Source of the DNA: Clostridia bacterium
GTDB lineage: Bacteria; Bacillota; Clostridia; Christensenellales; Borkfalkiaceae
Length of the DNA stretch: 43,065 bases
Assembly: GCA_021202395.1 (NCBI GenBank)
Contig: JAJQDC010000033.1
Span: 1-43,065, forward strand
Reading direction: 5' to 3'
Shown here: positions 1 through 7,058 of the stretch, piece by piece
Position numbering within the stretch: position 1 is the stretch's first letter
How the letters are laid out: the number at the start of each line of letters is the position of its first letter
The notes under the pieces: model-generated
Told to the model about the DNA's origin: nothing
The model's database searches: none
What the model saw: only the letters and a program-made list of their open reading frames with translations
Program-made: the position numbers and the translations under genes

Positions 1-18
1 CTTGGCTCCCTTATTAGG
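1..18 (+). repeat. 18-bp dispersed repeat fragment
   Basis: The first 18 bases (CTTGGCTCCCTTATTAGG) recur exactly at 37667-37684, in another intergenic region. It is probably the edge of a larger dispersed element cut by the window boundary. No coding content is seen. Confidence 0.6.
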
Positions 19-97
19 GGAGCTGCCCGTAGGGCTGTGGGGTTCACCTTATTTTTACGATATTAAACCCTTCCCCCACTTCGTGGTCCCCCGTCTC

Positions 98-266
98 AGC
101 GGCTGTAAGGGCATCAGCCGCTTCGGGCACCGCAAGCACTTGCATATGTGCTTGCTCATCTCGCCGCCATAAACAGCGCATTAGTGCTGTTTAAAGAAAT
201 GGCGACTCGTCCTTACAGGGGTGCCTTTAATGCGGTGCGCAAAGTAGCGCTAACGCTCACGCGCAA
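98..266 (+). repeat. Structured dispersed repeat, family D copy 1
   Basis: This gene-free stretch holds a series of hairpins: AGCGGCTG/CAGCCGCT starting near 98, GCAAGCAC/GTGCTTGC at 132-155 and AAACAGC/GCTGTTT at 171-192. A conserved tail follows at 234-263, starting GGTGCGCAAAGTAGCGCTA. The reverse complement of the tail and the same hairpin order recur at 31235-31346 with different but still complementary stems. I see no reading frame that looks real. It is most likely a non-autonomous structured repeat of unknown function. Confidence 0.55.
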
Positions 267-295
267 TGACGTGTAGTGTTCGGTCGTTTACCCTC

Positions 296-349
296 CCTTG
301 CCTTCCCCTTCTATGGGGGAAGGTGTCCCGTAGGGACGGATGAGGGGAT
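296..349 (+). repeat. Two-hairpin dispersed repeat, family A copy 1
   Basis: An element of about 54 bp beginning CCTTGCCTTCCCC and ending GGATGAGGGGA. It contains a stem CCTTCCCC/GGGGGAAGG and a second stem GTCCC-gta-GGGAC. Further copies lie at 29605-29655, 31491-31540, 34761-34812 and 40267-40320 (all inverted), with partial copies at 29555-29584 and 31394-31437. It lies between genes and has no evident coding capacity. Confidence 0.75.
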
Positions 350-370
350 ATTCTTCCTTTCCTTAATTAC

Positions 371-405
371 AAAAAAAACGGCTTCCTGTGGAAGCCGTTT
401 TTTAT
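371..405 (-). terminator. Rho-independent terminator of the redox operon
   Basis: A stem AAACGGCTTCC/GGAAGCCGTTT with a 3-base loop lies 24 bases past the stop of the 595-residue gene. On the minus strand it is followed by a run of eight U. The opposite side is also T-rich, so it may work in both directions. Confidence 0.85.
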
Positions 406-428
406 ATTCACTGCTTGATATTCCCGTT

Positions 429-2216
429 TCATTCGCTCAAAAGCGTTTCTACGCACTCAAACAGCTCGTCCTTTTCCATCTTGCTGGTATAGCGGTAACG
501 CATTGCGCCGCTGCTGTCTAATATAACCGTCATGGGGTAGGCATTTGTGCCATTAAATGCCGCATACAAAGACTGCTCGTCTGAATTATCAAGCGTAAAG
601 CTTACGTTATCGTAAGACCAGAAATCCCAGCCCATATAGTTTTGTACGTACGCTTCTAAACTGCTTAAAGAGCCTGTAGAAACGGTGCTTGAATGTATAA
701 CCACCACAGATACGTCGTCGGGGTATTCTGCAGCAAGTTCGCCGAAATCGGGCAGCTCTTCCTGGCAGGGCTGGCAGCCGATGTACCAGAAGTTGAGCAC
801 CACCACTTTACCCGCATCCAGATCGTCCTGCAAGGTATAGGTGTCGTCTTCTTCGCCGAAGTACTTTTTCATGGTAAAGCTTTCTACCGTGTCGCCTACT
901 TCGTACGTAACCGAAGCCTGTACGTCTTCCGCAATAAAGTTATAGTATATAAGGGCTGCTGCAAGCACTACAAGCGCCAACGCCCATGCACATATTTCAA
1001 GAATTTTTTTCCGCTTTTTCTGGTAAGCAAGCGTGCCGTGATAAGCCTTTTTCTGCGCCTTTGTTTGCGCTTTTAAGGCGGCTTTTCCTTCGGCGGCTTG
1101 TTGTTCGGTCTTTATAACGTTTTCGCTCTCAGGCGCAATTTCTGCGGCTGCAGGGCTTTCATTCACGCCTTCTGCCGTCTTATCGCTATCTGTAATGGCG
1201 GCACCCTGCGCTACGGCTACACCGTTTGCGTTTATGCTTATTGTTCCGCCGTTTGCCGTACTGCTTGCAAGCAGAGAATTTAAAGCCACCTTTTCGCCTG
1301 CTGCGCTGTCGCCCCCTTCTTCTATAGCGTTGGGGTGAAGGAATATCTTACTGCCCTTCCACGTGATAGCCTTTGTGGGGCACACCTTAAGGCAGTCGCC
1401 GCAGTGTATGCACTCGTGGTCGCCCACGTGCTTTATATCCATTTTACAGGTCTGTATACACAGCCCGCAGTCTACGCACTTTTGCTTGTCAAGCTTTACG
1501 CCGATCATTGCTATGCGGCAGAAAAGGCTGTACAGCGCGCCCAGCGGACACAAAAACCTGCAGAATATTCTGTAAATAAATATGCTGCCCACTATGATGA
1601 GCACCAGCACGCAAAACTTCCACGTGAACAGCGGTCCGAGCATAGAAAAGAAATCTTCGCCGTTGTTGGCGTTTGCAAGCAGCGATATAGATCCCAACAG
1701 CGTTCCCGACGGGCAGATATACTTGCAGAATGCAGGTATTGCGCTGCTTACGCCTGCATACGCAAGGGGAATAATAATTACCATTACCGCAAGTATAACG
1801 TATTTAAAGTAAGATAAAACCCTTGTAACTTTGTTCTTTTTAAGTTTAGGTGATTTTATTTTATACAGTAAATCTTGCAAAAGCCCTATGGGGCATAAAA
1901 AGCCGCAGATAGTCCTGCCTAGCAAAAGACCGAATAAAATTATTATGCCGAACACGTAAAAGGGCGCTTTTGTTCCCGACGCCGCAAGAGCGTTCTGCAG
2001 GGCGCCCAGCGGGCAGGCACCTACCGCACCCGGGCAGGAATAGCAATTAAGCCCAGGTACGCACATATACTTTGTGTTGCCTGTGTATATGGAACCGTTT
2101 ACAAAGCCCTTTATATTGGCATTATACAGCAGGGCGGCGTAAACCTGTATGAGCCTGCGTTTTGTGGGTTTGTGTCTTACAAACCAATCTTTTATCTTAT
2201 GTAAAAACGCTTTCAT
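429..2216 (-). CDS. NapH-like 4Fe-4S membrane protein fused to a TlpA-like redoxin
   Basis: A 595-residue fusion. The N-terminal half is a polytopic NapH/CcoG-like ferredoxin module, with cysteine groups at C52/C58/C61/C68, C104/C108 and CRFLCP near 219-224. Two typical 4Fe-4S motifs follow (C247, C250, C253, C257 and C269, C272, C275, C279). A low-complexity Ala/Glu linker (about 295-390) and one membrane helix (about 405-427) lead to a thioredoxin-fold domain with the redox pair C481-Q-P-C484 in a WYIGCQPC context, as in TlpA/ResA. The redoxin is predicted to face outside, so the protein could pass electrons across the membrane to an external disulfide or peroxide; that is inference. It starts one base after the stop of the upstream membrane gene (TGA-T-ATG), so the two are probably translationally coupled. 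Confidence 0.85.
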   Translation of the reverse strand: MKAFLHKIKDWFVRHKPTKRRLIQVYAALLYNANIKGFVNGSIYTGNTKYMCVPGLNCYSCPGAVGACPLGALQNALAASGTKAPFYVFGIIILFGLLLGRTICGFLCPIGLLQDLLYKIKSPKLKKNKVTRVLSYFKYVILAVMVIIIPLAYAGVSSAIPAFCKYICPSGTLLGSISLLANANNGEDFFSMLGPLFTWKFCVLVLIIVGSIFIYRIFCRFLCPLGALYSLFCRIAMIGVKLDKQKCVDCGLCIQTCKMDIKHVGDHECIHCGDCLKVCPTKAITWKGSKIFLHPNAIEEGGDSAAGEKVALNSLLASSTANGGTISINANGVAVAQGAAITDSDKTAEGVNESPAAAEIAPESENVIKTEQQAAEGKAALKAQTKAQKKAYHGTLAYQKKRKKILEICAWALALVVLAAALIYYNFIAEDVQASVTYEVGDTVESFTMKKYFGEEDDTYTLQDDLDAGKVVVLNFWYIGCQPCQEELPDFGELAAEYPDDVSVVVIHSSTVSTGSLSSLEAYVQNYMGWDFWSYDNVSFTLDNSDEQSLYAAFNGTNAYPMTVILDSSGAMRYRYTSKMEKDELFECVETLLSE

Positions 2217-2217
2217 A

Positions 2218-3033
2218 TCAACCCAGCCCTATACATTCGGTACATATGTTAACGGCTTTTAAAAGCACGTCGCCCGCGCCGTCGTTAAGTATGCCAAGTA
2301 TTATAAAAACTACCGCAACCACAAACAGCACCGCACGTACCGTCCATATATATTTATCGCTTTCTACCGCGGCAACTGCGGCATAGTAAGCACGCTCAAG
2401 CCTGTTGTATTGCGGGTTATCTTTTTTACCGAGCGCAACAAGCCTTTTTATATGGGGAAGTTTTTTTTTGGCACCGTAACCCTGATATATTGCCGCACCT
2501 ATGCACAGCGCAAATGCGCAAACAACGTAAGGGCAGATTTTTATGATTGCCGTTTTTACGTCTTCGGTTACGTCATCCCCCCTGAAGTGGCTGAAATCAA
2601 GCAGGTAAGCCAGCCCCACGGCGGCAAAAATTACGCAGCCTGCGGCAGCTACACCCCATACTATCTTTAAAATACGCTCATATTTTGCAACTGCGGCAGC
2701 GTCGCCAAGAAGGTCGCCTTCTGCCTTTACGGGAAGTTTCTTTTTTAAGCGGTATAAAGAATATCTTACGTCCTGGCCGTACTTCTTTTTGCCCTGCGGG
2801 GGAAATACTTCGTACAACACCAAACCTATTATTATTGCCGCCACCCATAGCCATATACATACGGATATATCGCCGAGCCGCTCCGTAACCACGGCGCGGG
2901 TAAAGACACCGCCGCCGCTGCCGAAATATATATCACATACTTCGTAAATGAACAAAACGGCAAGCGTAAAGGTCAAAAGGCTGAATATTATGTTGTATAC
3001 AAGGCGTATTATCTTCGCCTTTTTTTCAGTCAT
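2218..3033 (-). CDS. Membrane protein with CD1871A-like CxxC C-terminus
   Basis: A 271-residue protein with about five membrane helices (roughly 9-32, 54-76, 120-142, 165-185 and 225-245). Its last 40 residues, a helix followed by LLKAVNICTECIGLG, match the small CD1871A family of CxxC proteins, which is commonly found beside NapH-like/redoxin genes. Here that short module is the tail of a much larger membrane protein. The ATG at 3033 is preferred over an in-frame TTG at 3048 because GGAG sits seven bases upstream of it. It is the first gene of a two-gene operon with the ferredoxin/redoxin fusion, under a promoter at 3066-3094. The family match rests on memory of the consensus. Confidence 0.65.
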   Translation of the reverse strand: MTEKKAKIIRLVYNIIFSLLTFTLAVLFIYEVCDIYFGSGGGVFTRAVVTERLGDISVCIWLWVAAIIIGLVLYEVFPPQGKKKYGQDVRYSLYRLKKKLPVKAEGDLLGDAAAVAKYERILKIVWGVAAAGCVIFAAVGLAYLLDFSHFRGDDVTEDVKTAIIKICPYVVCAFALCIGAAIYQGYGAKKKLPHIKRLVALGKKDNPQYNRLERAYYAAVAAVESDKYIWTVRAVLFVVAVVFIILGILNDGAGDVLLKAVNICTECIGLG

Positions 3034-3065
3034 CTTTTTTCTCCGCAAAAATATATGATAAAAAT

Positions 3066-3094
3066 ATTATAACAACCCCCGCCCGATTAGTCAA
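3066..3094 (-). promoter_or_regulatory. Sigma-A promoter of the redox operon
   Basis: On the minus strand TTGACT and TATAAT are separated by 17 bases. The predicted start near 3059 leaves a leader of about 25 bases before the ATG at 3033. The spacer contains CGGGGGTTGTTATA, which recurs upstream of tilS near 29327-29340. Confidence 0.7.
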
Positions 3095-3177
3095 GAAAAT
3101 TGTTATATCGGGTTTTTATAACATATTCATTTATTTGTAGTGCGGCTAAATAGCGTATTTCTATTTACACTAACAGC

Positions 3178-3206
3178 TTGACCTTTTACTTTAAATTATG
3201 TATTAT
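3178..3206 (+). promoter_or_regulatory. Sigma-A promoter of dinD
   Basis: TTGACC and TATTAT lie 17 bases apart, about 30 bases before the dinD ATG. Upstream is a dyad TGTTATA-N9-TATAACA (3101-3123) that could be an operator. No clear Firmicutes LexA box (CGAAC-N4-GTTCG) is seen. Confidence 0.7.
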
Positions 3207-3235
3207 ATTTGTAGGGAAAATTTGGCGGTGGAACT

Positions 3236-4108
3236 ATGAATGAATTAGAACTAAAGCAGAAAAAACTTTTTGACGAACTTAAACACATTGATGAGTACGG
3301 TAATGAATATTGGCTCGCAAGGGAATTGCAGGTAGCATTGCAGTATGCAAAATGGGAAAATTTTCACAAAGTAATAAAAACTGCCCAAATTGCCTGCAAG
3401 ATAAGCAAGCAAGAAGTTACAGACCATTTTACCGAAGTAAAAAAAATAGTTGAAATGCCTGATGGTGGTGCATCTAACCACTCAGCGGGTTTTCCCGATG
3501 TCAGGAAAACCCGTTCAAAGGCAATAATAGACTACCGCCTTACACGTTACGCATGCTATTTGATAGTAATGAACGGCGACCCGCGCAAAGAAGTTATCTC
3601 TTGGGGGCAAACGTACTTTGCCGTAAAAACAAGGCAGCAAGAACTTGCCGAACTTTACGACCGTTTAAGTGAAGACGAAAAACGGCTATTTATACGCGGA
3701 GATATAAGGCAGAAAAATATGCTGCTTGCAGAAGCTGCCCACCGTGCAGGAATTATTACAAGCTTAGAATATGCTACCTTCCAGAATGCGGGATACCGCG
3801 GTTTATACGGCGGTTTGACTGCCGAAGATATTGCCGCAATTAAAGGTTTAGAAAATGGCGAAGATATACTTGACTATATGGGGAGTGAAGAACTTGCCGC
3901 AAACCTGTTCCGTATCACGCAGACAGAAGCTAAAATGAAGCGTGAAAATACGTCTACCCCTACTGAAGCGAACGCTGCGCACTACCAGGTGGGAAAAGCC
4001 GTAAGGCAAACCATAGAAAACCTTGGCGGCACTATGCCTGAAGATTTGCCCACACCCGATAAAAGTATAAAAGAACTTGAAAACGAAACAAAGAAAAAAC
4101 TCAAATAA
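3236..4108 (+). CDS. dinD: DNA damage-inducible protein D (DinD)
   Basis: A 290-residue protein that follows the E. coli DinD pattern along its whole length. It has an N-terminal BRO-like region (about 10-150) with RYACYLIVMNGDPRKEVI and GQTYFAVKTRQQEL, a central DEKRLFIR and FQNAGYRGLYGGL segment, and a C-terminal ELAANLFRITQTEAK...VGKAVRQTIENLGGTMPEDLPTP. E. coli DinD is SOS-induced and inhibits RecA-mediated strand exchange. Around residues 70-90 there is an insertion (MPDGGASNHSAGF) relative to the E. coli form as I recall it. It has its own promoter and a weak ribosome site (GGTGG). The cysteine desulfidase gene follows 15 bases downstream. DinD homologues are often carried on mobile DNA, but no mobile genes flank it here. 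Confidence 0.9.
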   Translation: MNELELKQKKLFDELKHIDEYGNEYWLARELQVALQYAKWENFHKVIKTAQIACKISKQEVTDHFTEVKKIVEMPDGGASNHSAGFPDVRKTRSKAIIDYRLTRYACYLIVMNGDPRKEVISWGQTYFAVKTRQQELAELYDRLSEDEKRLFIRGDIRQKNMLLAEAAHRAGIITSLEYATFQNAGYRGLYGGLTAEDIAAIKGLENGEDILDYMGSEELAANLFRITQTEAKMKRENTSTPTEANAAHYQVGKAVRQTIENLGGTMPEDLPTPDKSIKELENETKKKLK

Positions 4109-4123
4109 AAAATAACAAAAGAT

Positions 4124-5389
4124 ATGGAAAGAGCAGTTTACGACAAATACACTTCTGTTTTAAAAGCAGAACTTTTACCCGCAATGGGGTGCACCGAACC
4201 TATAGCAGTAGCCTACGCCGCAGCTCTTGCGCGCGCTACGCTCGGCGAAATGCCGCAAAAGGTAGAACTTTGTTTAAGCGGCAACATATTAAAGAACGTA
4301 AAAAGCGTTACCGTGCCCAACACGGGCAGCATGAAGGGCGTTATACCTGCCGCTGCCGCCGGCATAGTTGCGGGCGATGAAACCAAACGCCTGCAGGTGC
4401 TTGCCGCCATTACAAACGATAAATATCCGCTTATTACGGAATATATCAGCAACACACAGTTTACCGTAACAAAATCAAATTCGGGCTGCGTGTTCGATAT
4501 CGGCGTAACCGTTTACGGCGGCGGACACAGCGCATACGTGCGTATAGCCGAGCGGCACACCAACGTGGTGCATATAGAAAAGGACGGCGTTGCAGCGGTA
4601 GACAGAGCCGCAGGCGGCGAAAACGACAACGGCAAGCCTTCAATGTCTGTAAAAGAAATTATAGAGTACGTAGACAGCGTAGATTTATCTGAGATAGAAG
4701 AAGTCGTCTCCCGCCAGATAGAATACAACAGCGCCATATCGCAGGAAGGGCTTACCAACGACTACGGCGCAAGGATAGGTAAAATTCTGCTTGCCGGCTT
4801 CGGTAACGACTTACACACCAAGGCAAAAGCAGCAGCCGCCGCAGGCAGCGACGCAAGAATGAACGGCTGTCCCCTTCCCGTAGTTATAGTGTCGGGCAGC
4901 GGCAACCAGGGCATTACAGCGTCTATGCCCGTGGTAGTTTACGCCAAAGAAATGGGCGTGCCGCGCGAAAAGCTTTTACGGGCGGTGGCGCTTTCTGACC
5001 TTATTACAGTACATTTGAAATCGGATATAGGCAGCCTTTCGGCATACTGCGGCGCGGTAAGCGCGGGGTGCGGTGCGGCTGCGGGGGTGTGTTACCTGCA
5101 CGGCGGCAAGTACGACGAAATTGCCCATACCCTTGTCAACGCCCTGGCGATAGATTCAGGCGTTATTTGCGACGGAGCCAAATCGAGCTGTGCGGCAAAG
5201 ATTGCTTCTGCCGTAGAAGCAGGTTTACTCGGCTTTGAGATGTACCGCAACGGCAGCCAGTTTTACGGCGGAGACGGCATACTTGAAAAGGGCGTAGAGA
5301 ACACCATACACAACGTTGGCGACCTTGCCCGCCTTGGCATGCGCGAAACCGACGAAGAAATAATAAAAATAATGATTAAGAATATTTAA
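4124..5389 (+). CDS. cyuA: L-cysteine desulfidase (CyuA/YhaM, UPF0597 family)
   Basis: A 421-residue protein with the family hallmarks MGCTEPIAVAYAAA (C23), GNILKNVKSVTVPNTG, GVIPAAAAGI, VVIVSGSGNQGITASMPV, and later cysteines in AYCGAVSAGCGAA and VICDGAKSSCAAKIASAV. In the characterised archaeal and E. coli enzymes an oxygen-sensitive [4Fe-4S] cluster bound by such cysteines breaks L-cysteine into pyruvate, ammonia and sulfide; a serine-dehydratase-like activity is the main alternative. The length is normal. It starts 15 bases after dinD with no convincing ribosome site, so it may be translated from the dinD transcript. A strong terminator follows. Confidence 0.88.
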   Translation: MERAVYDKYTSVLKAELLPAMGCTEPIAVAYAAALARATLGEMPQKVELCLSGNILKNVKSVTVPNTGSMKGVIPAAAAGIVAGDETKRLQVLAAITNDKYPLITEYISNTQFTVTKSNSGCVFDIGVTVYGGGHSAYVRIAERHTNVVHIEKDGVAAVDRAAGGENDNGKPSMSVKEIIEYVDSVDLSEIEEVVSRQIEYNSAISQEGLTNDYGARIGKILLAGFGNDLHTKAKAAAAAGSDARMNGCPLPVVIVSGSGNQGITASMPVVVYAKEMGVPREKLLRAVALSDLITVHLKSDIGSLSAYCGAVSAGCGAAAGVCYLHGGKYDEIAHTLVNALAIDSGVICDGAKSSCAAKIASAVEAGLLGFEMYRNGSQFYGGDGILEKGVENTIHNVGDLARLGMRETDEEIIKIMIKNI

Positions 5390-5400
5390 TTGTATTTTTT

Positions 5401-5428
5401 ACCTTCCCGAAAGGGAAGGTAGTTTTTT
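5401..5428 (+). terminator. Rho-independent terminator after the desulfidase gene
   Basis: An 8-bp stem ACCTTCCC/GGGAAGGT closed by a GAAA tetraloop and followed by AG and six T, 11 bases past the stop codon. Confidence 0.9.
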
Positions 5429-5438
5429 GCAGTGGAAA

Positions 5439-5777
5439 AGCATTGCAACTATCGTTGCACAATACAAGTTACTCTTATGGCAGGAGATTTCTCCATTCCG
5501 CTATGCTCCAGTCGAAATGACAGCCCCTACGGGGCAGTACAACCCGTAGGGTTGTCATTCAGAGCATAAGAAGAATCGTAGCACATAAAAAGCACACTCT
5601 ATAGAATTACTACGATTGCCACACTACGCACCTACGGTGCTACGTTTTCAATGACAAACTGTTATGCCGTTTGTACAGGCGGCAACAGCCGCCTGTCATT
5701 TCGAGCGGAACGAAGTGAAGTCGAGAAATCTGCTATCTTCAGCGTTCATTGTACCAAAGCAACTTGTTGCTTATGCT
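5439..5777. repeat. MITE-like repeat, family B copy 1 (composite)
   Basis: This gene-free stretch is a composite inverted-repeat element. The left end carries GCAAC-tatc-GTTGC style pairing (5444-5458) and the right end GCAAC-tt-GTTGC (5759-5770). Inside are GGAGATTTCTCC...GTCGAAATGACAG (from about 5482) and its inverted partner TCATTTCGAGCGGAACGAAG ending in GAGAAATC (to about 5732). Between them lie small hairpins (CAACCC-gta-GGGTTG, ACAGGCGGC/GCCGCCTGT) and an internal block bounded by GTCATT and AATGAC. No transposase is seen. Related copies are at 11997-12158, 37706-37790 and 40077-40237. Confidence 0.7.
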
Positions 5778-5816
5778 CTTCTACCATTTTTATGTAAAAA
5801 ATATACCCGTATACCC

Positions 5817-5845
5817 TTGACAAGGGATTAGTTATACTGTATAAC
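5817..5845 (+). promoter_or_regulatory. Sigma-A promoter of the paralogous membrane gene pair
   Basis: A perfect -35 TTGACA and a -10 TATAAC lie 17 bases apart. The predicted start near 5852 gives a leader of about 30 bases before the ATG at 5883. Confidence 0.75.
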
Positions 5846-5882
5846 ATAATTAGTTAAAAAATATCTATTAGTGAAGTAGTCC

Positions 5883-6437
5883 ATGAAACCATACCAGATA
5901 ATATTGATAATAATTGAATGTATCGTCTGTGCGGCGGATATTGCAATTTCCGCAATAATGCTGAAGAAACTACCTGGAAAACAGCAGAAATATCTTGAAT
6001 ACGACGTAAATAACCAGACAAAGAAAAACTACAACAGCAAATACTCTTACGAAAAGTACAGAGCAAACAGGTATGAACTGAGCGTAACCGCTGTAATTAT
6101 AGTAAACGCCGTTGCCGCCGCTATATGCTTTACTGCAAACCTTTTTGACGGTTTATCGGATAACGACTATTTAGCCGTTCCGTTTGTGCTTGCGTTTGTC
6201 GGCTTTTTACTGCCTGCCGTACCTTTAACTTTATTTTATAAAAAGACAGAAGACAAATACAGTATAGACTATTTTACAAGCGACATTGCAGACCGCCCCC
6301 GTTACGACCAGATGACTGGCATGGTAACCCGCAGAAAGACGTATATAAGAGCAATCTTCTTCGGCCTTTTAACGGCGTTTTTTATGATGGTGCCGTTTGC
6401 AATCTCTGTCTATTCAATAATACTGCTTTGCGTATAA
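5883..6437 (+). CDS. Four-helix membrane protein, first of a tandem paralogous pair
   Basis: A 184-residue protein I do not recognise. Four membrane helices are predicted at about 5-27, 65-87, 96-118 and 156-183, with a charged, Tyr-rich loop (about 37-64) after the first. It shares a DGLSD motif (89-93) followed by a (Y)(L/I)A(V/I)P helix, and a C-terminal FFG...MMVP...(I/V)(L)LCV helix, with the next gene, so the two arose by duplication. There is no signal peptide, catalytic motif or cysteine pair. The ribosome site is weak (GAAG), but the upstream promoter supports expression. Function unknown. Confidence 0.75.
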   Translation: MKPYQIILIIIECIVCAADIAISAIMLKKLPGKQQKYLEYDVNNQTKKNYNSKYSYEKYRANRYELSVTAVIIVNAVAAAICFTANLFDGLSDNDYLAVPFVLAFVGFLLPAVPLTLFYKKTEDKYSIDYFTSDIADRPRYDQMTGMVTRRKTYIRAIFFGLLTAFFMMVPFAISVYSIILLCV

Positions 6438-6447
6438 AAGGTGTACT

Positions 6448-6993
6448 ATGCAGATTTTATGTAATGTGTTGATGTTCGCAGACTGTGCTTTTACCATAGT
6501 ATACTACATATTTGCTTTCAGATGGTTGGATAAAGAGACGGCTAAGCACAGACCATACGGCGAAGACGACTCTTCCATATTCAAGTCGTTTGAAACTTAT
6601 GAACTTGAACGGGACAACAAATTCGGTATAAACTTAATAAAGATGCTGCTGATGGGGCTGTTCCTTGTAGCGGTAAGCGCGGTTACCTGCTGCTGCGACG
6701 GACTGTCGGACGTAAATTATATAGCCATACCCCTACTTGTTCCCATGGTCGGCGGACTGATACTCGGCTTTGTCTTCAGCTGCGTACTGTGCAATATCGG
6801 GATAAAGAACAAGCTTGTAATATTCCAAAGTTATATGGGGCAGATACAAGATTACAAATATTACAATAAATACGTAACCCACTTTTACGGCGCACGCGGC
6901 GGCAGCACGCTGATAACGGGAATCTTTTTCGGTGTATTTATGATGGTCCCCATAGCGCAGACCATCTACACAATAGTGCTGCTGTGCGTGTAG
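6448..6993 (+). CDS. Four-helix membrane protein, second of a tandem paralogous pair
   Basis: A 181-residue paralogue of the preceding gene, starting 10 bases after it with AAGGTG as the ribosome site. Helices are predicted at about 3-24, 62-83, 90-113 and 153-180. DGLSD (84-88), the AIP helix and the final GIFFGVFMMVP...TIVLLCV helix align with the first copy. The soluble loop is more diverged, and three consecutive cysteines (CCC, 81-83) precede DGLSD. No known family is recognised. The two products could pair as a heteromer, as tandem membrane paralogues often do; that is inference. Confidence 0.75.
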   Translation: MQILCNVLMFADCAFTIVYYIFAFRWLDKETAKHRPYGEDDSSIFKSFETYELERDNKFGINLIKMLLMGLFLVAVSAVTCCCDGLSDVNYIAIPLLVPMVGGLILGFVFSCVLCNIGIKNKLVIFQSYMGQIQDYKYYNKYVTHFYGARGGSTLITGIFFGVFMMVPIAQTIYTIVLLCV

Positions 6994-7021
6994 AATATTT
7001 ATCCCACCACTACCACAACAA

Positions 7022-7051
7022 AAAAATGAGCGGTATATCCGCTCATTTTTT
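7022..7051. terminator. Bidirectional terminator between convergent genes
   Basis: A stem AATGAGCGG/CCGCTCATT flanked by A-runs on the left and T-runs on the right. It lies between the plus-strand membrane pair and the minus-strand end of the Opp block, so it can serve both. Confidence 0.85.
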
Positions 7052-7058
7052 ATATCAA

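Noticed and set aside
276..521. A plus-strand reading frame over the redox operon end
   Set aside because: It crosses a family A repeat and a terminator and overlaps the true minus-strand gene.
3101..3123. TGTTATA-N9-TATAACA upstream of dinD as a LexA box
   Set aside because: It does not resemble the Gram-positive LexA site; it is kept only as an unassigned dyad.
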